Below the pieces are notes generated by a model. That model had not been told where the DNA came from. It did not search any database and was given only the letters and a program-made list of their open reading frames with translations. From positions 1 through 33,392 of the forward strand of contig JAAESG010000297.1 of assembly GCA_024229615.1 (NCBI GenBank): 33,392 nucleotides of DNA. The letters run 5' to 3'. Below, piece after piece: positions 16,692 through 24,840 of this stretch. Source of the DNA: Gammaproteobacteria bacterium (GTDB lineage: Bacteria > Pseudomonadota > Gammaproteobacteria > GCA-001735895). The stretch's first letter is position 1, and the number at the start of each line of letters is the position of its first letter. The position numbers and the translations under genes were made by a program.

Positions 16692-17847
16692 GGAAAATAT
16701 AAAACAGAATATTGACGAATCGCCACTGCAGAATCTGCAATCTGCATTTGAGCAGTTTAATCGACTCTCACAGAGCCTGAATGCCAGTGTCGATCGGATC
16801 AATCACAACGTTGAGCGCGTCAACTCACTTCCTCGCGAATGGCATCACGCGGCTAACCCGCAACTTTTCGACGCCATTCCTGGCGGTGTCGTGGTACTGG
16901 ATCGGCACGGTCTGGTTGTCGAGGCCAACGATAGCGCACGGCAATTACTCGGCAAACCTGTTTACCAACAGGCCTGGCGCGACCTGGTCAAGCGGGTTTT
17001 CCTGGCGGAGCTCGACCAGGGTGAATTGAAAACTGCCGATGGTCGTCAGTTCAGTCTCTCTACGCGTCCGCTCGGATACGCACCAGGACAGGTGTTGTTG
17101 TTCAGCGAAGTTACCCAGACGCGGGAATTACAACGTACTGCGCAACAAAATCTGCACCTGGTGACGATGGGCAAGATGATGGCCAGCCTCGCGCACCAGA
17201 TCAGGACGCCACTGGCATCTTCGATGTTGTACCTGTCGCAATGTGTTGAAAGCAGCCTCGAACATGAAACCATCCAGTCGTTTTGCCAGAAGGCACTGGC
17301 ACGTACCCGACATATCGAAAAGCTGATCAATGACATGCTGGTTTTTGCCCATGGTGGACAATTTGTAACCACCCGTTTTTCTGTCACCGAACTATTCAGC
17401 GAGCTCAATGATCAACTCATGCCACAGTTACAACAACGTGTTGCGAAATTGAGAGTGAGCGGTCAGGAATGCTCTGTGGAATTGCAGGGCAACAAGGATG
17501 CATTGCTGGGTGCACTCGGCAATCTGTGCATGAATGCGTTACAGGCCTGTGAGCAGGAAGCGCGCATCGAAATCGCAATCCAGCGAACCAGGCAAGGTCT
17601 GTTGTCGATTTCAATAAAGGACAATGGCTGTGGAATGGATCGTGCCACGCGCACTCATGTCTTCGATCCCTTTTTTAGTACCAAAACCGATGGCACAGGT
17701 CTCGGGCTTGCGGTCGTGAAAGCCGTTATCGAATCACACCAGGGTCGTATCGCAGTTTACTCGCGTCCCGGGCGAGGCTGTCGTTTTCGAATATTCCTGC
17801 CCTGTAGACAGGCGATGGCAACGCAGATCAGTAGTACCCGAAATTAA
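16690..17847 (+). CDS. fleS: Flagellar sensor histidine kinase FleS
   Basis: A 385-residue soluble histidine kinase; no membrane segment is seen. An N-terminal coiled region (FEQFNRLSQSLNASVDRINH) precedes a PAS domain (about 55-140; FDAIPGGVVVLDRHGLVVEA). The H-box SLAHQIRTPLASS has the phospho-His at about 169, followed by the N-box (LGNLCMNALQA), G1 (DNGCGMD), F-box (FDPFFSTK) and G2 (GTGLGLAV). It should phosphorylate FleR, whose gene starts 24 bases later. The start is GTG at 16690; an ATG at 16674 is in another frame and ends after 13 codons. No well-spaced Shine-Dalgarno is visible, so the exact start is uncertain. Confidence 0.92.
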   Translation: MENIKQNIDESPLQNLQSAFEQFNRLSQSLNASVDRINHNVERVNSLPREWHHAANPQLFDAIPGGVVVLDRHGLVVEANDSARQLLGKPVYQQAWRDLVKRVFLAELDQGELKTADGRQFSLSTRPLGYAPGQVLLFSEVTQTRELQRTAQQNLHLVTMGKMMASLAHQIRTPLASSMLYLSQCVESSLEHETIQSFCQKALARTRHIEKLINDMLVFAHGGQFVTTRFSVTELFSELNDQLMPQLQQRVAKLRVSGQECSVELQGNKDALLGALGNLCMNALQACEQEARIEIAIQRTRQGLLSISIKDNGCGMDRATRTHVFDPFFSTKTDGTGLGLAVVKAVIESHQGRIAVYSRPGRGCRFRIFLPCRQAMATQISSTRN

Positions 17848-17871
17848 CAATTACATGAATGGAGTTTAAGT

Positions 17872-19200
17872 ATGGTTGATGTACTGGTAGTAGAGGATGA
17901 TGCCGATCTGCGCGAGGCTATCTGTGATACGCTGCAGCTAAATGAAATCAGTTTTCACGACGTTGAAAATGGTCTCGCCGCGGAGAGATTTCTGGCCAAG
18001 CATACGGCATCGCTGGTACTTAGCGACGTACAGATGAGTCCGGGTAACGGCTACGAATTGCTGTCCTCGATTCGCAGCAATCAAATCGATGTGCCGGTTA
18101 TTCTAATGACCGCCTATGGTTCCATTCCACAAGCGGTGGATGCGATTCAGGCAGGCGCGGCCGATTATCTGGTAAAACCCTTCGAAGTATCAAATCTGGT
18201 CAACACTGTACGCAAACAAATCCGTAACCCGATCTGCGCGGATCAGGGTCTGGTAGCGGTGGATGCTGCCAGCCAGGAAACACTGATATTGGCGAGGCGC
18301 GTGGCAAAAACGGATGCGACGGTTTTACTCAATGGTGAAAGTGGCGTGGGTAAAGAAGTTTACTCGCGGTTTATTCATCAACAGTCTGCACGCCACGAAC
18401 AGGCCTTTGTCGCAATCAATTGCGCTGCGATTCCTGAAAACATGCTGGAGGCAGTCTTGTTCGGCTATGAAAAAGGCGCGTTTACCGGTGCCTACAAGGC
18501 TACCATGGGTAAGTTTGAACAAGCCCAGGGCGGTACCCTGCTGCTCGATGAGATAACAGAGATGGACCTTGCCCTGCAGGCCAAGATTCTGCGGGTGTTG
18601 CAGGAAAAGGAAGTAGAGCGTCTCGGCGGCAGCAGTGTAGTCGATTTGGATATTCGTATTATCGCCACCACAAACCGGGATCTACGTCACGAAGTACGTG
18701 AGAAACATTTCCGCGAAGATCTGTTTTACCGGCTCAACGTGTTTCCGATTACGATATCGGCCCTGCGTCAGCGCGCTGACGATATTGTTCCTGTGGCGCG
18801 TAAAATTCTGGCGCAGTACGGTCGTGCAGCAGGGCAAACCATTCAGCTTTCGGATGCAGCTTGCAAGGTCCTGTGCCAGCACAGTTGGCCCGGTAATGTA
18901 CGTGAACTGGATAACGTCATTCAACGGGCGTTGATTCTGAAGCAGGGTAATGACATCCAGCCGCAGGACATTATGCTGGAACAAGGTGGCCTCGAACAAG
19001 CTCCGCTGGAAGCATCACTCGAAGACAACGGTTTGCTGCATTCGGACCTGCGTGATCGTGAAGCAGAGGTGATTCTGGAAACCTTGAGTAGCTTCAGGGG
19101 CAGCCGCAAGAAGACCGCGGAAAAGCTGGGCATCAGCCCTCGCACGCTGCGCTACAAACTCGCCAAAATGCGCGACAGCGGCACTCCCGTTCCCGACTAG
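17872..19200 (+). CDS. fleR: Sigma54-dependent response regulator FleR
   Basis: A 442-residue NtrC-type regulator. The receiver domain (1-115) has the acidic pocket VVEDDAD, phosphoacceptor Asp52 (LVLSDVQMSPGNGYE) and Lys in DYLVKPFE. The AAA+ domain has Walker A GESGVGKE (155-162), GAFTGA and Walker B GTLLLDEITEM. The C-terminal Fis-type HTH is SSFRGSRKKTAEKLGISPRT. FleR acts with FleS to activate the second tier of sigma54-dependent flagellar genes in Pseudomonas-type hierarchies. A GGAG lies 8-12 bases before the ATG. The stop is four bases before a copy of the dispersed repeat. Confidence 0.95.
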   Translation: MVDVLVVEDDADLREAICDTLQLNEISFHDVENGLAAERFLAKHTASLVLSDVQMSPGNGYELLSSIRSNQIDVPVILMTAYGSIPQAVDAIQAGAADYLVKPFEVSNLVNTVRKQIRNPICADQGLVAVDAASQETLILARRVAKTDATVLLNGESGVGKEVYSRFIHQQSARHEQAFVAINCAAIPENMLEAVLFGYEKGAFTGAYKATMGKFEQAQGGTLLLDEITEMDLALQAKILRVLQEKEVERLGGSSVVDLDIRIIATTNRDLRHEVREKHFREDLFYRLNVFPITISALRQRADDIVPVARKILAQYGRAAGQTIQLSDAACKVLCQHSWPGNVRELDNVIQRALILKQGNDIQPQDIMLEQGGLEQAPLEASLEDNGLLHSDLRDREAEVILETLSSFRGSRKKTAEKLGISPRTLRYKLAKMRDSGTPVPD

Positions 19201-19204
19201 TCCA

Positions 19205-19246
19205 GCTAGCCCGCATTTCTCACCACCTTATCTACTGCGACGACGC
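19205..19246. repeat. Copy 2 of the short dispersed repeat, just after fleR
   Basis: GCTAGCCCGCATTTCTCACC, then ACC and, after a few bases, CTACTGCGACGACGC. This is nearly the reverse complement of the right half of the copy at 29364-29431, about 40 bp long with only a small difference after ACCACC. Only one arm is present. Its outer end faces left, toward fleR. Confidence 0.7.
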
Positions 19247-19649
19247 AATGCCGCACCCTGCCTGCATTTGGCTCGGTCAGAGCGCTCGAGATAGTCCTGA
19301 ATCCGTAGGTTTATGACGGCGCATGACGTCACAAAAAATGCGCCTAACAGGCGCGGGCGCCGGATGCTCGTGCACTTACGAGCTTTCCAGCCCTCCATGT
19401 TTAGCCCGATGTTCCCAGGGCGAGAGATCGCCCAGTGAGTCATGGGCTGATCTTCGTTGTATTCTCGTATTTAGTTTTGCTTTGAGTTGGATATGCCAAT
19501 CGGAATTGATGCTGACTAACCACTACGTGAGAAAAGCGTAAGTAATGCGTGATAAATCTCCGGATTTCAGATTTACCTATTTCCATTCGTACTCAACCTC
19601 AGTTCTAATATAATAATGAAGATTCGCGTTATCTGATAAGGATGTAGTT

Positions 19650-19685
19650 AATCAGGGTAAAATAAAGAATCAGGGCAAGATAAAA
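19650..19685. repeat. Tandem 18-bp direct repeat
   Basis: AATCAGGGTAAAATAAAG is followed immediately by AATCAGGGCAAGATAAAA; 15 of 18 bases agree. It lies in the AT-rich non-coding part upstream of the HDOD gene and could be a regulator site pair or paired RNA motifs. Confidence 0.6.
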
Positions 19686-19750
19686 AACCTAAGGTACTCA
19701 TCTCGGATATAAGGTGGCTTATCGCCTTACAAAATATCAAGGGCTAGAAA

Positions 19751-19791
19751 AGGGGCATTCTCTCTACGCGAGTACCCCTGACTGTACTTTT
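19751..19791 (+). terminator. Terminator-like hairpin upstream of the HDOD gene
   Basis: AGGGG (19751-19755) and CCCCT (19775-19779) with inner CTC/GAG pairing, followed a few bases later by CTTTT. It may end transcripts from fleSR or a small RNA, or be part of the HDOD leader. Confidence 0.35.
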
Positions 19792-19874
19792 CGTTATCGG
19801 ATTTTCTCTACTCATTACGTATTCGATAACTTTATAGATTCGCAAGGAATATGGACTTTTGAAGAGCGATTGCA

Positions 19875-21215
19875 ATGCAAAGAATACTGATTGCCAACTG
19901 TGATCAGGCTGAATGCAAACTTATCGAGGAAGCACTCGATAACAAGCATGTTGTGCTGACACTCAGGGACCCCTCGGAATATCAGGTCAGTGAACATGAC
20001 TGCGATGCTATCCTGGTCGACAGCAATTTCACGGAAAATCACGGTTTCGATTTTTTGATGAATATCCTGGTTGATTGCCATGTGCCAACCCTGCTTATTG
20101 TCCCCATAGACCACCCGGAATATGCGCTTGAGGCAGTACGGGCCGGTGCCTATAACTATTTGGTGAAAACTCCAAACTACCTCGAACTATTATCTTTCAC
20201 AATTGAAAAGGCTATCGCCGGTTATCTTGAACATGATGAACTGCTGCGAACAATTAAGGTTCTAAAAAAACGGGTCAAAGAACTTGAGAGCAAAACATCT
20301 CTGGCCTCAAACAAGAATCCCATTGCGCAATCGGTAGACCAGCGAGAGACCTCGTCACCGTCAGCCAATAACCGTACAAGCTTGATTGATGAAATCAAGC
20401 GGCAACTGAGCGAGGGCAAGTTTAATCTGCCTTCCTACCCGGAAATCAACGACAAACTCAAAACGCTGATTGACAAAGGGGCGGGTATGCCTGAAATCTC
20501 AAGGCTAATCAGTGATGATGCCGCCATTTCCACTGAATTAATCAAGATATCCAACTCGGCATTATTTAAAGGCGTTAGTAACAATATCTCAGTGGAACAG
20601 GCCATCAACCGACTGGGGCTGAAAGAGACGGCTATGCATACAGAGATTATCTCCAATCGCGCCCTATACAGTAATTCCAGTAAGAAATTTTCACCCTTGT
20701 TAGCTGACCTCTGGAATCATTCTATGGCCTGTGCCCACACATCGCATATCGTTTCTACTCATCTGGGCATCGGCGAACCGCATGATCTGTTCATGATGGG
20801 ATTGCTACACGATATAGGCGTCTTGCTATTACTGCAAATCATCATTGAAGTCGATAGCCTGGGGGCGATGGAGCAAGAAATTGTGCCGGAGCAGCTACAT
20901 GATTTTCTTACCACTCACCACAATAGCTTCGGAAAAAGCATTTTGACGCGTTGGAAGTTTCCTGAGTCCTATACCGATATTGCGGCATTTCATGACAATC
21001 CTGAAAACAGTGGCAATCAAACCGATGAGTTGATGATTGTCAATTTTTCCAATCTATTGGTCCATACCTTGGGACATGCCCTGAAACCAGAACAGGGAAT
21101 TGAACTGGAGAAACTGGAATCGACAAAACACCTAGGGCTGGATGTGGATAAAATCGAGGCGATCACCGAGGAAGCGATCGTGCTTATTGACGAAGCCAGA
21201 CAGCGCGTCAACTAG
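19875..21215 (+). CDS. Receiver-like plus HDOD domain protein
   Basis: A 446-residue protein inserted between fleR and fliE. Residues 1-120 form a receiver-like fold with a possible phosphoacceptor Asp49 (AILVDSN) and Lys98 (YLVKTPN). The acidic pair expected near residues 8-9 is Asn-Cys and the switch Thr/Ser position looks like Pro, so phosphorylation is doubtful. A charged coil (about 120-145) and linker lead to an HDOD domain (about 178-390; LPSYPEINDKLKTLI, IKISNSALFKG, then LLHDIGVLLL with His312-Asp313). HDOD proteins are signalling adaptors, often without demonstrated enzymatic activity. Context suggests a role in motility control, but that is inference. It is flanked by unusually long non-coding DNA and is more AT-rich by eye than its neighbours, compatible with insertion. 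The Shine-Dalgarno (GAAGAGCG) is modest. Confidence 0.85.
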   Translation: MQRILIANCDQAECKLIEEALDNKHVVLTLRDPSEYQVSEHDCDAILVDSNFTENHGFDFLMNILVDCHVPTLLIVPIDHPEYALEAVRAGAYNYLVKTPNYLELLSFTIEKAIAGYLEHDELLRTIKVLKKRVKELESKTSLASNKNPIAQSVDQRETSSPSANNRTSLIDEIKRQLSEGKFNLPSYPEINDKLKTLIDKGAGMPEISRLISDDAAISTELIKISNSALFKGVSNNISVEQAINRLGLKETAMHTEIISNRALYSNSSKKFSPLLADLWNHSMACAHTSHIVSTHLGIGEPHDLFMMGLLHDIGVLLLLQIIIEVDSLGAMEQEIVPEQLHDFLTTHHNSFGKSILTRWKFPESYTDIAAFHDNPENSGNQTDELMIVNFSNLLVHTLGHALKPEQGIELEKLESTKHLGLDVDKIEAITEEAIVLIDEARQRVN

Positions 21216-21568
21216 TGTTTACCGGTCCTGACAGGGTGACGTGACACGAGGACGGCAGAAACACCTCGGGTGCGGTCGGACCTAGGGCGATCGCCGACGC
21301 TGGCCGAATACTATCTTCGTTTAGCATGGGTTTATCACCTCACAGGAAACATATGCTGCGGTGAGCCAATCCCGAAAAGGAAAATGCTGACTGGAGAACT
21401 GTGTGCGTCGAGTGCGGACCAGTCAACCGCAGGCACAGCTCGGAGGGCGGGGAGGACGTCTGTTCTTGCCGAACCTTATCATCCCTGGAATCGCCTGGTG
21501 CCCGAAACGTCGGACCCTACTACCAGGCCAGGAAGTCAACTCGCAGTAATTACACTTGCACTAAAAGT
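21216..21568. other. Non-coding stretch between the HDOD gene and the fliE promoter
   Basis: No recognisable gene. The first part (21236-21300) is GC-rich with short self-complementary pieces such as GGCGATCGCC. An open frame across 21270-21596 has no familiar motif, would run through the fliE promoter and is treated as chance. No terminator for the HDOD gene was clear. Confidence 0.4.
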
Positions 21569-21584
21569 TGGCTCGATTGTTGCT
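21569..21584 (+). promoter_or_regulatory. Sigma54 promoter for the fliE operon
   Basis: TGGCTCGATTGTTGCT matches TGGCACG-N4-TTGCT with one change. The predicted start is near 21595, leaving a leader of about 113 nt before fliE. Confidence 0.75.
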
Positions 21585-21629
21585 CACTACCAATAAAGGG
21601 CCTGAAAAGGTTTAAAAAACCGACTTAGT

Positions 21630-21643
21630 GTCAAAAAGTTAAC
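21630..21643 (+). promoter_or_regulatory. Possible FleQ-type box in the fliE leader
   Basis: GTCAAAAAGTTAAC matches 10 of 13 fixed positions of the FleQ box as I recall it (GTCANTAAATTGAC). It lies about 35-50 bases downstream of the predicted start. FleQ is known to bind downstream of sigma54 promoters at some P. aeruginosa flagellar operons including fliE, so the position is sensible. Confidence 0.35.
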
Positions 21644-21707
21644 AGTTTTGCTCCTGGTAAGCCATTCAGGGCCAAATCCGTCAAGAAATCGACCGGTAGG
21701 GAATTTC

Positions 21708-22028
21708 ATGATTAATAGCACACAGAACCACTTGTTAAATCAGATGCAGGCGCTCGAATCCCTGGCCAGCGGCCAGGCGGCACAAGTTGAGGTCAAGCCT
21801 GAACAAGGCCCTAATTTTGCCGATTTGATGCAGCAGGCGATCGGTCAGGTCAACGAAACCCAGATGCAGGCCGCCTCGCTCACAAAATCGTTTGAACTCG
21901 GCGAAAACGTCGATCTTTCAGAAGTCATGATTGCGGTGCAAAAATCCCGCGTTTCATTTGAAGCTCTGACCCAGGTACGCAACAAACTCCTGAGCGCATA
22001 TCAGGATGTCATGAACATGTCGGTGTAA
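21708..22028 (+). CDS. fliE: Flagellar hook-basal body protein FliE
   Basis: A 106-residue FliE linking the MS ring to the rod. The C-terminus has the family pattern SFELGENVDLSEVMIAVQKS then VSFEALTQVRNKLLSAYQDV. The ATG at 21708 follows GGTAGGGA; an upstream start at 21648 would add 20 non-conserved residues. It is first of the fliEFGHIJ operon and stops three bases before fliF. Confidence 0.94.
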   Translation: MINSTQNHLLNQMQALESLASGQAAQVEVKPEQGPNFADLMQQAIGQVNETQMQAASLTKSFELGENVDLSEVMIAVQKSRVSFEALTQVRNKLLSAYQDVMNMSV

Positions 22029-22031
22029 GCC

Positions 22032-23786
22032 ATGGCTGAAGCGAGCATTAACCAGCAAATGATGCCCGGCGCTGACGGGCAGGGGATGGTGTCGGTCACC
22101 ACGCGACAAATGAACCCGATCGATGCAGTGGCACAGTCGCGTGCGGTACGCCATATCAGCAAGCTCGTCGGGCTCGCGGCGGCGATTGCCGTTGGCACAG
22201 TTGTCGTGCTGTGGACCGCGGAACCGAATTACGCCCCACTTTATACCAACATGTCGGGCAAGGACGCATCCCAGGTGGCCGATGCCCTGATGTCACGTGA
22301 TATCGACTTCAAGCTTGAGGCCAACAGCGGTACCTTGCTGGTAGATCAGACGAAATTGTCTGAAGCACGCCTGTTACTGGCTTCGCAAGGTTTGGCGGGC
22401 GGTAGCAGCAAGGGTCTAGAAATGCTCGAACAGGACCAGGGCCTGGGTACCAGTCAATTCATAGAAACCGCACGTTACAATCATGCCCTCGAAGCCGAAC
22501 TGGTGCGCTCGGTGGAATCGATCCGTGCGGTCGAAAAGGCGCGTGTACACCTGGCGATACCGGAACAGTCCATATTTATTCGTAACCGCACCAGACCCAG
22601 TGCCTCGGTCGTGGTCAAGCTACATCCGGGTCGGGTTTTAAACCCCGGACAGGTAGAGGCAATCGTGCAGATGATCGCTTCGAGTATCCCGATGCTGGAA
22701 AGTTCCGAGGTCAAGGTGGTCGATCAGTTTGGTCGGCTTTTGACCAATGACAAGGATGAGGGTATGTCACTGACCACACGTCAGTTCGACTATTCTCGCA
22801 AGCTCGAGGACAACTTCTCTGATCGCATTATCAATTTACTGCAACCGATAGTCGGGGAAGGCAGGGTGAATGCCCAGGTAGCCGCACAGCTCGATTTTTC
22901 TTCAGTCGAATCGACCCGTGAGGCGTTTGATCCGGAACGTAGCGTTATTCGCAGTGAGCAGGTGAACGAAGAGGAGAGTCGCAGTTTTACCCAGGCACTC
23001 GGTATTCCGGGGGCGCTCAGCAACCAACCTCCACCGAGTGGTCAGATTGAAGCAGTCGAAGGCGACGTGGCGGACGGCGATATCTCCAGGGAAATTCCGA
23101 GTAATCAAAATCGATCAGCGACTCGTAACTACGAGGTAGATCGCATCATCAGCCATACCAGCAATCCGGTTGGCAGCGTGCAACGCTTGTCCGTAGCCGT
23201 GATTATCGACGACAAGCAGGTTACCGCCGACGACGGTAGTATCTCCAAATCACCCTATAGCGACGAAGAAATTGCGCGATTCGAAAACCTGGTCAAGGAG
23301 ACGATTGGTTTTGACGAAAATCGGGGTGACTCGGTCAGTGTTATCAATGCTTCGTTTCTAGAGGTGGAAGAGCCGGTGGTCGAGGCCGTGCCAGCCTGGC
23401 AAAGCCTGCTCAACGAAGCCTGGATAGTGAATCTGGTGAAACAGGTGCTGGGCGCGCTCGGACTCGTCCTCGTCTACTTTATTTTTCTGCGGCCAGCTTT
23501 ACGTTCACTGTCTCTGAAAAACAACAATTCACAACCCGCCAGTGGTGAAGATGGCGACAATGCGAACGCTGCGCCCGCGCAGATGCAGTACGCGATGCCA
23601 GGCCAACAAACGGGTGCGATGAGTGTCGGTATTCCTAGTCTGGCAGACGACCCGAACAATCAGGCGGCGCTGGTCCGGCGTAAGGACGCGACCTACGATC
23701 AAAAGGTCGATATGGCACGCTCCATGGTGATGGATAATCCAGCACGCGTTGCCAATGTGATGAAACACTGGGTGGGTGACGAATAG
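22032..23786 (+). CDS. fliF: Flagellar MS-ring protein FliF
   Basis: A 584-residue inner-membrane protein that forms the MS ring. It has an N-terminal transmembrane helix (about 47-63), the periplasmic YscJ/FliF domain (YAPLYTNMSGKDASQVADAL, ETARYNHALEAELVRSVESI, KARVHLAIPEQSIFIR), a variable middle, and a second helix (about 462-486). The cytoplasmic C-tail (RSMVMDNPARVANVMKHWVG) is the FliG-binding segment. Length is normal. The stop TAG shares its last base with the fliG GTG, so translation is probably coupled. Confidence 0.97.
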   Translation: MAEASINQQMMPGADGQGMVSVTTRQMNPIDAVAQSRAVRHISKLVGLAAAIAVGTVVVLWTAEPNYAPLYTNMSGKDASQVADALMSRDIDFKLEANSGTLLVDQTKLSEARLLLASQGLAGGSSKGLEMLEQDQGLGTSQFIETARYNHALEAELVRSVESIRAVEKARVHLAIPEQSIFIRNRTRPSASVVVKLHPGRVLNPGQVEAIVQMIASSIPMLESSEVKVVDQFGRLLTNDKDEGMSLTTRQFDYSRKLEDNFSDRIINLLQPIVGEGRVNAQVAAQLDFSSVESTREAFDPERSVIRSEQVNEEESRSFTQALGIPGALSNQPPPSGQIEAVEGDVADGDISREIPSNQNRSATRNYEVDRIISHTSNPVGSVQRLSVAVIIDDKQVTADDGSISKSPYSDEEIARFENLVKETIGFDENRGDSVSVINASFLEVEEPVVEAVPAWQSLLNEAWIVNLVKQVLGALGLVLVYFIFLRPALRSLSLKNNNSQPASGEDGDNANAAPAQMQYAMPGQQTGAMSVGIPSLADDPNNQAALVRRKDATYDQKVDMARSMVMDNPARVANVMKHWVGDE

Positions 23787-24802
23787 TGGCGGACAATCAA
23801 CCACAAAAAGGATCCACAATCAGGGGATCGGAAAAAGCCGGGGTATTGTTATTGACCCTTGGTGAAGACGTGGCTGCCGAGATCCTGCAACATCTGGACC
23901 CGAAGGAAGTGCAGAAGGTCGGCTCGTCCATGGCGATGATGAAAGATGTATCACGCCCGACGGTGGAAAATGTCATCGACGATTTTTTCGATACGCTCGA
24001 ATCCCAAACCTCACTTGGTATTGGTAATGACGCCTATGTTCGCGGCATGCTTGAGAAAGCCTTGGGTGAAAAAGCTGGCAGTGTCATCGATCGCATCCTG
24101 CTGGGTAGTGGCAGTAACGGCCTTGAATCGTTGAAGTGGATGGATCCGAAATCGATTGCCGAAATTATTCGCCTGGAACATCCCCAGATTATTGCCATCG
24201 TACTGTCTTACCTTGATGCCGATAACGCGGCTCATGTGCTCGCCAACCTGCCGGAAAATACCCGCGCCGGGATCCTGATGCGTATCGCTACGCTCGAGGG
24301 CGTGCAGCCGGCGGCAATCAAGGAACTCGACTCGATCATGGAAAAATATTTCAGCGATAGCGAAAACGTCAAGTCGTCGATGGTGGGTGGCGAGAAAACC
24401 GCTGCCAATATCCTGAACTTCATCGACAGCCCGATCGAAAACACGGTGATGGAACAGATCCGCACCGAAAATGAGGATCTCGCGGTGCGTATCGAGGATC
24501 AGATGTTCGTCTTCGACAATCTGCGCGAGGTCGACGATCGTGGTATTCAGACCATGATGCGTGAAGTGTCCACCGATCTGCTGTCGCTGGCGCTCAAGGG
24601 CGTCGACGATGAAATGCAAAATAAATTCCTCAAAAACATGTCATCACGCGCCGCGGAAATGCTGGTCGAGGACATGGAAGCCAAAGGTCCGGTGAAGCTC
24701 AGCGAGGTCGAGGCGGCACAAAAGGAAATTCTGGCGGTCGCACGCAAACTGGAAGAGTCTGGGGAAATCGTGCTGATGGGCGGTGGCGAGGAAATGATCT
24801 AA
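23786..24802 (+). CDS. fliG: Flagellar motor switch protein FliG
   Basis: A 338-residue C-ring protein that contacts FliF and the stators. It shows the N-terminal domain (EKAGVLLLTLGEDVAAEILQ), the middle-domain segment EHPQIIAIVLSYLDADNAAHVLANL (with the EHPQ motif), and the C-terminal torque helix with charged residues (LLSLALKGVDDEMQNKFLKN, MSSRAAEMLVEDM). The start is GTG at 23786, one-base overlap with the fliF stop, preceded by GGGTGGGTGA. Confidence 0.96.
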   Translation: MADNQPQKGSTIRGSEKAGVLLLTLGEDVAAEILQHLDPKEVQKVGSSMAMMKDVSRPTVENVIDDFFDTLESQTSLGIGNDAYVRGMLEKALGEKAGSVIDRILLGSGSNGLESLKWMDPKSIAEIIRLEHPQIIAIVLSYLDADNAAHVLANLPENTRAGILMRIATLEGVQPAAIKELDSIMEKYFSDSENVKSSMVGGEKTAANILNFIDSPIENTVMEQIRTENEDLAVRIEDQMFVFDNLREVDDRGIQTMMREVSTDLLSLALKGVDDEMQNKFLKNMSSRAAEMLVEDMEAKGPVKLSEVEAAQKEILAVARKLEESGEIVLMGGGEEMI

Positions 24803-24840
24803 GCGCGTCGCTGCGGGACGTCGCCTGACAACAATAATAG

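Larger units (their letters stand above)
19247..19874. other. Long non-coding region between fleR and the HDOD gene
   Basis: No gene is supported; short open frames here have no recognisable product. Two small hairpins occur early (GCGCCT/AGGCGC at 19340-19354 and GGGCGA/TCGCCC at 19418-19433). From about 19540 the DNA is distinctly AT-rich. It holds an 18-bp near-perfect tandem repeat (19650-19685) and a terminator-like hairpin (19751-19791). A promoter for the HDOD gene should be in the last part, but I could not fix one. A small RNA is possible, unproven. Confidence 0.5.

Noticed and set aside
19323-19541. A 72-codon frame in the fleR-HDOD gap
   Set aside because: No ribosome site, no recognisable motif, and it crosses small hairpins; more likely chance.
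19808-19832. TTCGATAA upstream of the HDOD gene as a sigma28 -10 element
   Set aside because: Nothing resembling TAAAG lies 11 bases upstream, so the match is incomplete.
21270-21596. A 108-codon frame upstream of fliE
   Set aside because: It runs through the strong sigma54 promoter of fliE and its translation is unlike any family I know.
24011-24619. A 202-codon open frame on the minus strand inside fliG
   Set aside because: Antisense to an intact fliG with strong conservation; no ribosome site or recognisable domain.
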